A stretch of DNA of 64,000 bases from Nemesobacter sp965249045 (GTDB lineage Bacteria; Desulfobacterota_D; UBA1144; Nemesobacterales; Nemesobacteraceae): assembly GCA_965249045.1 (NCBI GenBank), contig OZ252213.1, forward strand, positions 248,001 to 312,000, given 5' to 3'. Below are positions 26,591 to 36,197 of the stretch, piece by piece. Position numbers and translations under genes: made by a program. Each line of letters begins with the position of its first letter. Position 1 is the first letter of the stretch. The notes below the pieces were generated by a model that had not been told where the DNA came from, made no database searches, and worked only from the letters and a program-made list of their open reading frames with translations.

Positions 26591-27307
26591 TCACCAAGTA
26601 AGGCTCTTTCCCCCGTCAACGAAAAGACACTCTCCGGTGACGTAATCATTTTCCAAAAGATAGTTAAACGCGTTAACTATATCCTCAATCGAGCCCGTAC
26701 GCTTCATCGGAGCGCCCCGCGCCATCTCGCGAAGATAGCCCTCCCCCTGCCCCGGGGGAGCAAGTATGGCCCCTGGACACACGGCGTTTACCCGAAAATC
26801 GGGAGCAAGTTCTCTTGCGAGCATTTTCGTTAAGTGATAAAGACACTTCTTGCTTAAGTTGTAGCAGAAATGCTCGACGGGATTTTTCTTGACTCTCGTG
26901 TCAAGGAAGTTAACGATAAGCCCCCCGCTTGCCTCGGTGGAAAAAGACTGGGAGAGAAAGAATGGGGCCTTGAAGTTCACGGCCATGTCCGTTTCCAGAA
27001 ATTCAGGGGTCACGTCACGGAACCCGACGTTCTCAAAAATCGAGGCGTTGTTAACCAGAACACAGAGCCCCCCGAAGCTTTTTATGACCTCGGGAACAAG
27101 CTCCCCGGCGTCTTTTGGGGATGAAAGGTCGCATCTGAAAAGCTCGCACCCCACGCCGGTCTTGAGAATCAGCTCCCTTGTCGCGAGGGCCTTTTTTTCC
27201 GAGGAGTTGTAATGAAGGGCAATGTCATAGCCCTTTCGTGCGAGGTTCAGGGAAACTTCCTTTCCTATTCTCACCGCCCCGCCTGTAACCAAAGCCGCCT
27301 TTTTCAT
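26591..27307 (-). CDS. Short-chain dehydrogenase, pteridine reductase (FolM)-like
   Basis: The 238-residue SDR protein has the NADPH-binding start VTGGAVRIGKEVSLNLA, where a basic residue after TGG is typical of pteridine reductases. It has VNNASIFEN and the catalytic Tyr-Lys in FCYNLSKKCL, and the end VTGECLFVDGGKSLTW. It sits directly upstream of folB and folK, which supports reduction of dihydropterin or dihydrofolate as its role. A more general SDR function cannot be excluded. The ATG at 27307 was chosen because upstream residues do not match the family. Confidence 0.85.
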   Translation of the reverse strand: MKKAALVTGGAVRIGKEVSLNLARKGYDIALHYNSSEKKALATRELILKTGVGCELFRCDLSSPKDAGELVPEVIKSFGGLCVLVNNASIFENVGFRDVTPEFLETDMAVNFKAPFFLSQSFSTEASGGLIVNFLDTRVKKNPVEHFCYNLSKKCLYHLTKMLARELAPDFRVNAVCPGAILAPPGQGEGYLREMARGAPMKRTGSIEDIVNAFNYLLENDYVTGECLFVDGGKSLTW

Positions 27308-27519
27308 TTTGCCGGGAAAGCAACGGTTTCCACGCCGGGCAGAGACCGGCGAAAACCGCTTCGGGGTATATGTTGATATATTATTACTATTGTTTATGAT
27401 AAGTAAATTTAAAAGCGGCCCGCGCAAGCGAAACCCCGGTTGTCTTTTTACATGAATCAGACGCGCACTACAGCGGATTTTCAATGTTTCCGCGCGGATT
27501 TCTCCCCGAGGATGAATAA

Positions 27520-29514
27520 TTGGAGAACCTTGTAATCAACTGCATAAGAACGCTCGCTATGGACGCGGTTCAAAAAGCGAAGTCAGGCCATCCGGGAACC
27601 CCCATGGCTCTCGCTCCCGCGGCTTTCGTGCTTTTCGACAAGTTCTTAAGGCATAATCCCGAGAATCCGGATTGGCCAAACCGCGACCGCTTCGTCCTCT
27701 CCGCCGGTCACGCTTCCATGCTTCTCTACTCCGCTCTTTATGTAAACGGATACGATATCTCGATTGATGACATGAAGAAATTTCGCAGCCTTCACAGCCG
27801 CTGCCCCGGTCATCCGGAGCTTGGAATCACCGCCGGAGTCGAAACCACAACCGGGCCTCTAGGCCAGGGAGCATCGAATTCGGTCGGAATGGCCATAGCC
27901 GGCAAGTGGCTTTCAGCGCACTTTAACCGCCTAGGCTACGACATCATAGATAACAAAGTGTACTCGGTCTGCAGCGACGGAGACATGATGGAGGGAATTT
28001 CCTCAGAAGCCGCATCCATAGCTGGACATCTGGGACTCGGAAACCTGATCTGGATATACGACAGCAACAGCATAACCATCGAGGGCAGCACCTCACTTGC
28101 ATACTCCGAGGATACGGAAATGCGCTTCGGTTCCTATAACTGGCACGTGGAGAAAGTTGATGACGCAAACGATCTTGAGGAAATAGAGAAGGCCTTGTCT
28201 CGGGCGAGATCCGAAACCGAGAGGCCTTCAATCGTCATACTAAAAAGCCAGATAGCCTACGGAAGCCCCAACAAGCAGAACACGTGCGAGGCCCACGGAG
28301 CGCCGCTTGGAGAAGAGGAAGTCAAGCTGACAAAGGAGTTTTACGGATGGGATGCCACCGGGGATTTTCACGTTCCCGATGAAATCCTCTCCTACAGGAA
28401 GGATGCAATCGCCAAGGGGAACGAAGCCGAAGCGATTTGGGCAGAGAATTTCAGGAAGTACTCAAACGAATATCCCGAGCTCGCTCATGAATTTGAAATG
28501 CTTGAGAAAAGGAAACTGCCCGAGGGATGGGACAGCGACATCCCGTCTTTTCCCTACCCGGCCGATCCGGTCGCGACGCGCTCGGCGAACTCAAGCGTGA
28601 TTAACGCCATAGGAAAAAAAGTGCCGTGGTTCATGGGCGGCGCCGCTGACGTAGGTTCTTCGACAAAAACCTATCTTAAGTGCGCGACGAGTTTTTCCGC
28701 CGAGGACCGGGAGGGGAGAAACTTTCATTTCGGAGTCAGGGAACACTCAATGGCGGCAATAGCAAGCGGCATGTGTCTTAGCGGACTCAGAGCCTACGCC
28801 TCAACCTATTTCATCTTTGCCGATTATATGAAGCCTTCAATAAGGCTCGCGGCCCTGATGAAACTTCCCGTAATCTACATTTTCACGCATGACAGCATAG
28901 GGGTCGGCGAAGACGGACCCACGCATCAACCCATAGAGCATCTGACGACCCTAAGAGTAACTCCTAACATTGACGTCATACGTCCCTGCGACGCGAACGA
29001 GCTTGCGGTTCTGTGGAAATACGTGATGGGACTCTCTGACCGCCCCGCCGCGTTTGTTCTCACAAGACAGAATGTTCCGGTAATAGACAGGGAGCGCTAC
29101 GGTGCAGCCGAGGGAGCGCTTGCGGGCGGCTACGTAATAGCAGACTCAGACGGTACGCCCGACATAATACTGATATCCACGGGTTCTGAAGTCCATATCT
29201 GCCTTGAAGTGTATGAAAAACTGCGCGAGACGGGAATAAACCCGAGAGTAGTGAGCCTTCCCTGCTGGAGTCTTTTCGAAGCGCAGCCCCAGGAATACAA
29301 AGACAGCGTTCTGCCACCTTCGGCCACCGTAAGAATCAGCGTCGAGGCCGGAGCGACGTTTGGATGGGAGAGGTTCACGGGCTCAGGCGCTACCGCCAAA
29401 TCCTACGGGATAGACTGCTTCGGAGAGTCGGCGCCTTACCGCGACGTGATGAACAACTTCGGTTTTAACGCGGACACCATCCGCAAAGAATGTCTCGAAC
29501 TGCTTGGTGACTAG
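27520..29514 (+). CDS. tkt: Transketolase
   Basis: Transketolase moves two-carbon units between sugar phosphates using thiamine diphosphate. The 664-residue protein has KSGHPGTPMALAPAA near residue 22, DRFVLSAGHASMLLYSALY, the thiamine-diphosphate motif with CSDGDMMEGISSEAASIAGHL, and the pyrimidine-domain GEDGPTHQPIEHL. The start is a TTG at 27520 with GAGGAT upstream. The phosphoglucose isomerase gene overlaps its 3' end by 11 bp, giving a sugar-phosphate operon. Confidence 0.96.
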   Translation: MENLVINCIRTLAMDAVQKAKSGHPGTPMALAPAAFVLFDKFLRHNPENPDWPNRDRFVLSAGHASMLLYSALYVNGYDISIDDMKKFRSLHSRCPGHPELGITAGVETTTGPLGQGASNSVGMAIAGKWLSAHFNRLGYDIIDNKVYSVCSDGDMMEGISSEAASIAGHLGLGNLIWIYDSNSITIEGSTSLAYSEDTEMRFGSYNWHVEKVDDANDLEEIEKALSRARSETERPSIVILKSQIAYGSPNKQNTCEAHGAPLGEEEVKLTKEFYGWDATGDFHVPDEILSYRKDAIAKGNEAEAIWAENFRKYSNEYPELAHEFEMLEKRKLPEGWDSDIPSFPYPADPVATRSANSSVINAIGKKVPWFMGGAADVGSSTKTYLKCATSFSAEDREGRNFHFGVREHSMAAIASGMCLSGLRAYASTYFIFADYMKPSIRLAALMKLPVIYIFTHDSIGVGEDGPTHQPIEHLTTLRVTPNIDVIRPCDANELAVLWKYVMGLSDRPAAFVLTRQNVPVIDRERYGAAEGALAGGYVIADSDGTPDIILISTGSEVHICLEVYEKLRETGINPRVVSLPCWSLFEAQPQEYKDSVLPPSATVRISVEAGATFGWERFTGSGATAKSYGIDCFGESAPYRDVMNNFGFNADTIRKECLELLGD

Positions 29515-31237
29515 TACCGTGTCCGCTGAAAACAAAGCCGGTTTCGAGTCACGAAGCTACACCGAATACGCGGGCGATTACCGAAGTGCAATCGAATCCA
29601 AACTACTCGAGCTCGAGAGAAACCACTTTGCCGAAAGATTTTTCGATTGCGATTATCTGCTCTGGGCGGACGATCCTTCCGAGATCACAAACCGCCTCGG
29701 CTGGGTCCATCTTCCCGAACAGATGCTTCGGGTGACGGATGAGATTTGTGACTTCTCAGAATCGGTAAGAAAAAAAGGATATACAGATGTCGTGGTTCTC
29801 GGCATGGGGGGCTCAAGCCTCTCCTCCGAGGTGTTCAGAAACATATTCACCCCCCGAGACGGTTTTTTGCGTCTCACTCTTCTTGATACGACGGACCCGG
29901 ACTTCATCCTTAAGACCCGCAACAGCATCAATCTTCTGAAAACACTGTTCGTGGTTTCCTCAAAATCGGGCTCGACCGTGGAAACCGTTTCCCTAATGAA
30001 ATATTTCTACGGCGAACTCGCAGAAAAGACCGACTCTCCAGGAAAACATTTCGTCTGCATCACGGACCCAGGTTCAAAACTCATCGATACGGCCCGCAAA
30101 CACAGTTTTAGGAGGGTGTTCATCAACGATCCAAACGTCGGCGGAAGATTCAGCGCACTTTCCTACTTCGGCCTCGTGCCAGCTTCCCTAGCGGGAGTCG
30201 ATATACGCAAAATACTTCAATCGACCGCTTCTGTGCTGTTTGAACTTAAAAACACGGCCGGAGGAAGTTACCATGAGAGTCCTTCCTTTCGCTTGGGGAC
30301 CTTTCTCGGGGTTATGGCGAGGGGGGGAAGAGACAAGCTGGGTTTCGTTTTTTCAGAAAAACTTTTTCCTTTCGGCTACTGGGCAGAGCAGCTGATCGCA
30401 GAGAGTCTGGGAAAAAACGGTGTCGGCATTCTTCCGCTGCTTGACGAGGCAAGCTCCGATGCGCCGAGCTCCAGTGAAGACAGGGCGTATATTGTTTTTT
30501 CCTTGAGAGGGGATGGGAGTACGGACGCCGTAGCGGGATGTCTTGCAGACTCCGGAGTTCCCTTCGTGCAAATAGTCGTTGACTCGCCTGACGCGGTCGC
30601 GGCGGAGTTTTTGCGCTTTGAGTTCGCGGTCGCCATTGCCGGAAGCATCATGGGGATAAATCCCTTTGATCAGCCCGATGTCGAATCCGCAAAGACTTTC
30701 GCCAGAAGTTTTCTCAAGCTCTACGGAGAAACCGGAGAGCTTGAATCCGAAAGACCCGATTTTTCAAGAGAGGGGCTTGTTTTTTCAAGTAACAGAAACA
30801 TTGAATCTCCAGAATATCTAAGAGAGCTTGTCTCCTCAAAGAAAGGGGGCTACATATCGATTCAGGCGTACGTAGATCCCACAGAAGAAAATTCAAAGGA
30901 GCTTCTTTCCCTTCGCGCGCAGATCGAGAAGGTATCATCCGTGCCCGTAACTCTGGGTTTCGGGCCGAGATTTCTCCACTCAACAGGCCAGCTTCACAAG
31001 GGAGACTCAGGCGAAGGTTTTTTCATCCAGATCGTAAGCGATAACGCGAATGATCTGCACATACCTGATGACGTCGGCTCCGCGGAATCGGTATTTTCTT
31101 TCGGGATACTCAAGATGGCGCAGGCAAGAGGCGACTTCAAGTCTCTTGATGAGAAGGGAAGGGGCATAGTAAGAATCGGGACTCCATCCGAGGTCGCAAC
31201 AAGCATCGCAAGGATCACCCGGTTTTTTATCACTTGA
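29504..31237 (+). CDS. pgi: Glucose-6-phosphate isomerase, of the type found fused to transaldolase
   Basis: The 577-residue protein has the two SIS domains of phosphoglucose isomerase: VVLGMGGSSLSSEV and the phosphate-binding VVSSKSGSTVET, the GGRFSALSYFGLVPASLAG signature, the catalytic ESLGKNGVGILPL and the His in HSTGQLHKGD. This version closely resembles the isomerase half of bifunctional transaldolase-phosphoglucose isomerases, but no transaldolase domain is attached. It interconverts glucose-6-phosphate and fructose-6-phosphate. The start overlaps the transketolase 3' end; a GTG at 29519 is an alternative. Confidence 0.9.
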   Translation: MVTSTVSAENKAGFESRSYTEYAGDYRSAIESKLLELERNHFAERFFDCDYLLWADDPSEITNRLGWVHLPEQMLRVTDEICDFSESVRKKGYTDVVVLGMGGSSLSSEVFRNIFTPRDGFLRLTLLDTTDPDFILKTRNSINLLKTLFVVSSKSGSTVETVSLMKYFYGELAEKTDSPGKHFVCITDPGSKLIDTARKHSFRRVFINDPNVGGRFSALSYFGLVPASLAGVDIRKILQSTASVLFELKNTAGGSYHESPSFRLGTFLGVMARGGRDKLGFVFSEKLFPFGYWAEQLIAESLGKNGVGILPLLDEASSDAPSSSEDRAYIVFSLRGDGSTDAVAGCLADSGVPFVQIVVDSPDAVAAEFLRFEFAVAIAGSIMGINPFDQPDVESAKTFARSFLKLYGETGELESERPDFSREGLVFSSNRNIESPEYLRELVSSKKGGYISIQAYVDPTEENSKELLSLRAQIEKVSSVPVTLGFGPRFLHSTGQLHKGDSGEGFFIQIVSDNANDLHIPDDVGSAESVFSFGILKMAQARGDFKSLDEKGRGIVRIGTPSEVATSIARITRFFIT

Positions 31238-31543
31238 AATCTGGCTCTCAGATAAGTGTGTCTGATCTACTCCGCCCGCTTACCGCTAAATCCACATATT
31301 GATTTTTCAATAATCGCCACCCTTTGAGAACTGTTTCACTTCATACCGCCAATTTTTGACCAATGGTCATGAGCAACGGTTATGATCCTTGGATTTCTGG
31401 TCCCTTGGTAGGACTGACTCTTTCTTACTATATTGAAATCATTACTAAATTTCCTTAACTATCATAAAAGAACAAGAATATAATTGAGAAATTATTGTAA
31501 GGTAATTACCGGTACTACCAAAACACGCAAAGGAGATTTGAAG
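31238..31543. other. Intergenic region before the decayed antitoxin gene
   Basis: This 306-bp, AT-rich stretch holds no gene I can support. Close to the next start is a perfect 10-bp palindrome GGTAATTACC (31501-31510), which could be an operator for the AbrB-type antitoxin whose start follows, and an AAGGAG ribosome binding site at 31530-31535. Confidence 0.4.
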
Positions 31544-31630
31544 ATGAAAACAGCACGCTTAGGAAAATGGGGAAGTTCCATTGATTACCCCTTATCATCT
31601 CTTGCTAAAGGTGTTGCACTTCGGAGTTGA
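31544..31630 (+). pseudogene. Remnant of a MazE/AbrB-type antitoxin gene
   Basis: The reading frame MKTARLGKWGSSIDYPLSSL and eight more residues then a stop matches only the start of MazE/AbrB-family antitoxins (MKTARLGKWGNS is typical). It breaks off before the rest of the swapped-hairpin domain. A strong AAGGAG precedes the ATG. The stop overlaps the possible start of the next reading frame. No toxin gene follows. I take it as a decayed gene. Confidence 0.55.
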
Positions 31631-32085
31631 TAAGGGGCGGGAATACGCCTAGACTTGAAAACGGGAATCTGAATCTTGAGGACAAGAATAAATGCAAAAT
31701 AGGGGATGAGATAATCAGGGTGATAGATGACGGAGACAGGTTGTGTAAAGACTTGGGTTTGCTGCCTGAGGACCCCAGAGGATTTGTTGAGTATCTCTGG
31801 GACGATCCAACAGATGATATAGACCCCATCATGGAAGAAGGCAAATCCCCCGGGGATGTTCCTAAGTTAAGCTATGTTGTAAGTTTTAGCGATGATAGTT
31901 TTCTTGGCGGCGAGAACCTCATAATCGGTGCTGGTTTCCATCCGGAAGTTAGCAGCGACGATGACGGATGCGCAATCGCTGGGTCTGGCAATACTGCCAA
32001 AGGCGCTTTGTTTAACCTGTTTTTGATAGTGTCCGTGCTGTTTTCGGCGGCTTTGTGGAAAAACCGCCCAGGCAGTTCGGGGTAA
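31627..32085 (+). CDS. Protein of unknown function with a C-terminal Cys motif and membrane anchor
   Basis: I do not recognise the main body of this 152-residue frame. It is acidic and hydrophilic up to about residue 110. It then has DDDGCAIAGSGNTAKGA, a hydrophobic helix LFNLFLIVSVLFSAALW, and a short basic tail KNRP. That order (small-residue motif with Cys, one helix, basic residues) is the shape of C-terminal sorting signals processed by rhomboid- or CPBP-type proteases (MYXO-CTERM, GlyGly-CTERM or JDVT-CTERM classes). No N-terminal signal peptide is visible, so the 5' part may be missing. The start, a TTG, is uncertain. Confidence 0.45.
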   Translation: MIRGGNTPRLENGNLNLEDKNKCKIGDEIIRVIDDGDRLCKDLGLLPEDPRGFVEYLWDDPTDDIDPIMEEGKSPGDVPKLSYVVSFSDDSFLGGENLIIGAGFHPEVSSDDDGCAIAGSGNTAKGALFNLFLIVSVLFSAALWKNRPGSSG

Positions 32086-32156
32086 AAACGTCAACCTTTA
32101 CCCAAAATCATGGCCTTGCGCATGGTTATGGCCGGTATCAAAGAACCGCCAAAGAC

Positions 32157-32858
32157 TCAGAGAGATTCATTCGCGATAAGATGCTTTAGTCCGCGCGGAG
32201 AACCTATTATGATATCGCTTGCGGTTCCTATAAAAAGGCCATGCTCAACTATCCCCGCCCTTTGTGACAATCGGTCAGCGAAATAAGAGGGAGACTCAAT
32301 TTGCCCGAAACTCCAGTCAACAATAAAATTGTTCTGGTCGGTTAAGAAGGGGGAACCGTCTCGCGCAAGTCGTAATTTCACTTCTCCGCCAAGGCTCTTG
32401 AGGTAGCTTTTTTCAGCCTCAAGGGCAAATTCAAGCACCTCTACGGGAACCGGAAAACGGCTGCCGAGTCGTCGCGAGAGCTTTGACTCGTCGGCGACTA
32501 TTATGTTTCTCTCGCTGTTCTGGGCCAGCACCTTCTCCCTTAAAAACGCACCCCCGCCCCCTTTGATAAGGTTAAAATCGGAATCAATTTCATCTGCCCC
32601 GTCAATAGTCACGTCAATCTTCCTCTTCGAACTAAGCTCAACAAGATCGAGACCTAGGGTCTCCGCAAAATTCCTCGTTCTCTCAGAGCTTGGAATGCAG
32701 GATATGCCCGAAAGCCGACCGTCTTTTATCCGCTTTGAAAGCTCTTCTATGGCAAACTCCGCAGTTGACCCGGTGCCGAGTCCGACTAGCATCCCTGTGT
32801 GCACAAAGTCGACGGCTCTTACACCCGCGGCTTTTTTAAGTTTTTCGTTTTTGCCCAT
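32157..32858 (-). CDS. rpiA: Ribose-5-phosphate isomerase A
   Basis: RpiA interconverts ribose-5-phosphate and ribulose-5-phosphate. The 233-residue protein shows the family motifs GLGTGSTAEFAIEEL, VDVTIDGADEID-like (KIDVTIDGADEID), and KGGGGAFLREKVLA with the catalytic acid and lysine. Length is normal. With transketolase and phosphoglucose isomerase nearby it makes a small pentose phosphate cluster, although it is on the opposite strand. Confidence 0.95.
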   Translation of the reverse strand: MGKNEKLKKAAGVRAVDFVHTGMLVGLGTGSTAEFAIEELSKRIKDGRLSGISCIPSSERTRNFAETLGLDLVELSSKRKIDVTIDGADEIDSDFNLIKGGGGAFLREKVLAQNSERNIIVADESKLSRRLGSRFPVPVEVLEFALEAEKSYLKSLGGEVKLRLARDGSPFLTDQNNFIVDWSFGQIESPSYFADRLSQRAGIVEHGLFIGTASDIIIGSPRGLKHLIANESL

Positions 32859-33112
32859 TATGAAAAAGGGTTAGCAAAGTTATTCTGCGTACCCAGACAG
32901 TTAACACAGACATAATACTATACGAATAATTCCGAGATACGTTAATAAAAGAAATGAAATATTCTGAAAGCAATTATAAAAAACATACGATGGTTCTCAG
33001 AACCCGACGCCCGCTCCAGTCACCCCCGCCTTTCGGGTGCGTATAGTTTTGTTTTGGCGGAAAAAACTTATATACTTGATAATAATACGAGACATAAAAG
33101 GCAGATTAGGTC

Positions 33113-33547
33113 ATGGAAAATCTAAGACACATACTAAAACACAAAGGCAGCAGCGTATGGTCGATAGGACCGGATGAGACCGTGTACAGGGCCCTTCAGA
33201 TGTTGGCGGAAAAGGAAATAGGCGCTCTGCTCGTGCTTGACGGAGAAAAGGTCGTCGGAATATTCTCCGAGCGCGACTACGCGAGGAAGGTTATCCTCCA
33301 GGGAAAATCATCGGCCAACACTACAGTAAGCGAACTCATGATCAGGGATGTGATCTACGCCTCACCCGACGATTCAATTCAGGAAAGCATGGCTATCCTG
33401 ACGGAGAACAAGATAAGGCACCTTCCCATAATAGAAGACGGAAAGCTCTGCGGGATGGTTACAAGCGGCGACATCATAAATCACATCATTTCCCGTCAGA
33501 AATTCGAAATCGAGGCGCTTAAGAAATATATAACCGGAGGCTACTGA
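33113..33547 (+). CDS. Two-CBS-domain protein
   Basis: The 144-residue protein consists of a tandem CBS pair (about residues 10-70 and 75-135). The first includes GALLVLDGEKVVGIFSERDY and the second ENKIRHLPIIEDGKLCGMVT. Such pairs bind adenine nucleotides and sense energy state or regulate a partner. No partner domain is attached. It stands alone, divergent from rpiA, with a short AT-rich promoter region upstream. Confidence 0.9.
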   Translation: MENLRHILKHKGSSVWSIGPDETVYRALQMLAEKEIGALLVLDGEKVVGIFSERDYARKVILQGKSSANTTVSELMIRDVIYASPDDSIQESMAILTENKIRHLPIIEDGKLCGMVTSGDIINHIISRQKFEIEALKKYITGGY

Positions 33548-33600
33548 TCCACTGGCTGGCTGTCATCGATAAGAAGTGGGATTTAAAAGCTCCCGGTGTT

Positions 33601-35727
33601 CTACGCGATTAACTGTTCCTGAACCTTTTCGCAGTCGGAGTGAAAACTCTTGGCGACTTCAAGGAACTCTATAGCTTTTGTTGCCGAGGCCTCTCCGTCC
33701 CTGTACTCGCTGAACCTGCGCGAGACATCAAGCCATTTCTCATCGGTCTCTCCAGTTCTCACGACAAGATTCTCAAACTCCCATATCGTCTGATCCGGTG
33801 TGAACGGATCTACAAGCTTGGTGTAGAGAGGAACATGGGCACTGTCCGAGCAAGCAAGGTAAAGCTCGTTCATGCACGCTTCGTAGTCGCCATGGAGAAA
33901 AAGCGCCTGGGCCTGCTCAATCCGCCTCTCGGCATTTGAGAACACGGGTATTCTTTCCTCTACCGTAACCCCCGCACACTCTCCCCTTACTCCCTGCTGA
34001 ACGGCGAACTTTTCTTCTTCGTGCCCCCAGTCGGTGTAAAAATCGGGATCTTCCTCGTAGGAAGGAATAGTGTTGAACTCAGAAACCGCTTTCTTTATGT
34101 ACTTGGCTCCGAGTCTTTTCATCGTGAGGTCAAAATGCTCACCGTCTTCTTTCTCCCTATCGTATATCTCAAGCAGTCTCTCGACAACCTTGGGAGCGTT
34201 TCTGGTCGGAATCTTGGTGACCGGCATGGCAAGGCGCGTGTCGTCTCCGTAAAGTCCTCCGCCGAGGAAAAGCATCTCCGCCGGAACGCTTCTTCCTTCT
34301 CTCGTTATGGAAGCTCCCTGGAACCCTATGCTGGCCGAGACGTGCTGGGCGCATGCGTTGGGGCAGCCCGATATCTTTATCCTCAGGCTTCCAAGAGTCT
34401 CCTTGTATTTTCCAAGGCCGTTACCCATCATGCCGGTAAGTTTCGTCGCTAGACCTTTGGCCGAAGTGATGCCCAAACGGCAGGTATCGGCACCCGGGCA
34501 GGCGGTTACATCTTCAAAAGTGTCCGCGCCTGAGTTTGAAACACCCGCCTCTTTAAGCTCGGCGTAAAGCGAGGGAAGCCCTTGGTCGGGGACCCACCTG
34601 ATCACTAAATTCTGCTGGATAGTTATCCGTATTGAGCCATCGGCGAAAGTATCTATCATGTCCGCAAGCGCTCTTGCGGTATCAGATGGAACATCCCCGA
34701 GAAGTACTCTCACGTTAACGATGGAATATCCATCGACTCCCGCCGGGGAAACGTTTTTTTGCCGCCACTCCATAAAATCCGGGTCATCCGCCACCCAGCT
34801 CGGAGCCTCGGCAAGGCCATGCCCGTTTAGCTTGGGAGCTTCGTGCTCCCGGTCAATTGCCTCAAGATAGTCATTCCAGGAAGGATCAACTTCTAGTGAA
34901 GCCCTTTCCTTCTCGACTACCTCCCTGAATTTTTCAAAACCGAGTTTTCTCACAAGGAACTTCATCCTGGCCTTCATCCGTACCTTTCTCTCCCCGTACC
35001 TGTCAAAAACTCTCACGACCGAGGCCGAAAAAGGTATCATCTCCTCAACCGGCATGAACTCGGTCCAAAGATGTCCGAGCGAAGGCGAAGCGCCAAGTCC
35101 GCCGCCCACATAGACCTGAAAACCGCGCTTTCCGTCCTCTTCCCTGACCCTGGCGCGAAAACCCAGATCGTGGATGCGTACTCCCGCGTTATCAATATCC
35201 GGATTGCTCTCAAAGCAGACCTTAAATTTCCTTCCCATGTTCTGGCATATTGGGTTTCGGAGCATAAACTCCTTAAACGCCTCGGCGTAAGGAGTCACAT
35301 CGAAAGTTTCGGTAGGAGAAGCGCCGGTTATTGGGGAAGCAGTGACGTTTCTTATCGTATTGCCGCAGGCCTCGCGTGTGGTGATTCCCACGCTTGCCAA
35401 ATCTCTCATCATGTCGGGAACCGTCTCAAGATTGACGTAGTAAAGCTGGACGTCCTGGCGGGTAGTAAGGTGAAAGAAACCGCTTGCGTACTTGTCCGAA
35501 ACGTCCGCTAGTTTTCTCAGCTGAGCAGAGCTTAGTTTTCCGTAGGGAATCTTTATCCTCTGCATCTGGACTCCTTCCTGGCGCTGGGCGTATACTCCCA
35601 GCTGGAGTCTTATCTTCTGGAATTTTACCTCGCTTATCTTTCCGTTCCTGTAATCGGAGACCTGACGCTCAAATTCGTCGATCTCGTCCTTTACAAGTTC
35701 GGGCAGCGCGATTGCTTCTTCGTCCAT
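33601..35727 (-). CDS. Ferredoxin-type nitrite/sulfite reductase with C-terminal helical extension
   Basis: The 708-residue protein has the repeated siroheme reductase fold: GFFHLTTRQDVQLYYV and GNTIRNVTASPITG in the first half, and the siroheme/4Fe-4S cysteines in TACPGADTCRLGITSAKG and KISGCPNACAQH. It reduces nitrite to ammonia or sulfite to sulfide; sequence alone does not decide which. About 120 residues after the core (from FSNAERRIEQAQALFLHGDY) form an extra helical region like HEPN or TPR folds. The ATG at 35727 has GGGGAG upstream. No nitrate reductase or cys genes are next to it. Confidence 0.88.
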   Translation of the reverse strand: MDEEAIALPELVKDEIDEFERQVSDYRNGKISEVKFQKIRLQLGVYAQRQEGVQMQRIKIPYGKLSSAQLRKLADVSDKYASGFFHLTTRQDVQLYYVNLETVPDMMRDLASVGITTREACGNTIRNVTASPITGASPTETFDVTPYAEAFKEFMLRNPICQNMGRKFKVCFESNPDIDNAGVRIHDLGFRARVREEDGKRGFQVYVGGGLGASPSLGHLWTEFMPVEEMIPFSASVVRVFDRYGERKVRMKARMKFLVRKLGFEKFREVVEKERASLEVDPSWNDYLEAIDREHEAPKLNGHGLAEAPSWVADDPDFMEWRQKNVSPAGVDGYSIVNVRVLLGDVPSDTARALADMIDTFADGSIRITIQQNLVIRWVPDQGLPSLYAELKEAGVSNSGADTFEDVTACPGADTCRLGITSAKGLATKLTGMMGNGLGKYKETLGSLRIKISGCPNACAQHVSASIGFQGASITREGRSVPAEMLFLGGGLYGDDTRLAMPVTKIPTRNAPKVVERLLEIYDREKEDGEHFDLTMKRLGAKYIKKAVSEFNTIPSYEEDPDFYTDWGHEEEKFAVQQGVRGECAGVTVEERIPVFSNAERRIEQAQALFLHGDYEACMNELYLACSDSAHVPLYTKLVDPFTPDQTIWEFENLVVRTGETDEKWLDVSRRFSEYRDGEASATKAIEFLEVAKSFHSDCEKVQEQLIA

Positions 35728-35801
35728 GTCTTCTGGCTCCCCAACATAAAATCTCTTGATATCTCCTGATATTCTAACATAAAACAAAAATTTTTTGGAA
35801 A

Positions 35802-36188
35802 TCACCCTTGCGGACCGCTCTGGGCCGAAAGCCACCTCTCAATCACCCTGAGAATATAATCAAGTTCCTGTTCCGTAAGCTCTTTTTTCTTAGGGAGCCC
35901 GTGCCACTTTAAAAGACAGCTCCGACAGCACGTGGCCGTGGCGTGCTGTGCCCGAAACACCGGATGTCCGCCCCAGGGAGTCTGCTTCCCGTCATTTGCG
36001 GGCAGGGCGGGGGCAAGCCCTTTTTCGAGAAAATCCCTTCCATGCGAAAGCACCGTAGGGAGTCCCCTTTGCTCAAGATAAAGCGCTTCTTTAGAATCAA
36101 GCTTAAAACCCGAGCGGAACCTAGATCTGCCGAGTCTTCTAAAAACAGTATCCAAGCGCTCTTTTTCTCGGTTCTCTCCTCTCTCCAT
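35802..36188 (-). CDS. DUF4186 family protein
   Basis: The 128-residue product matches DUF4186: FRSGFKLDSKEALYLEQRGL, a SHGRDFLEKGLAPALP segment, and the strongly conserved HPVFRAQHATATCCRSCL with KWHGLPKKKELTEQE. The conserved His and Cys residues suggest metal binding, but no function is known. It lies 9 bp downstream of the DinG-like helicase gene on the same strand. Confidence 0.88.
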   Translation of the reverse strand: MERGENREKERLDTVFRRLGRSRFRSGFKLDSKEALYLEQRGLPTVLSHGRDFLEKGLAPALPANDGKQTPWGGHPVFRAQHATATCCRSCLLKWHGLPKKKELTEQELDYILRVIERWLSAQSGPQG

Positions 36189-36197
36189 GGAAAAAAT

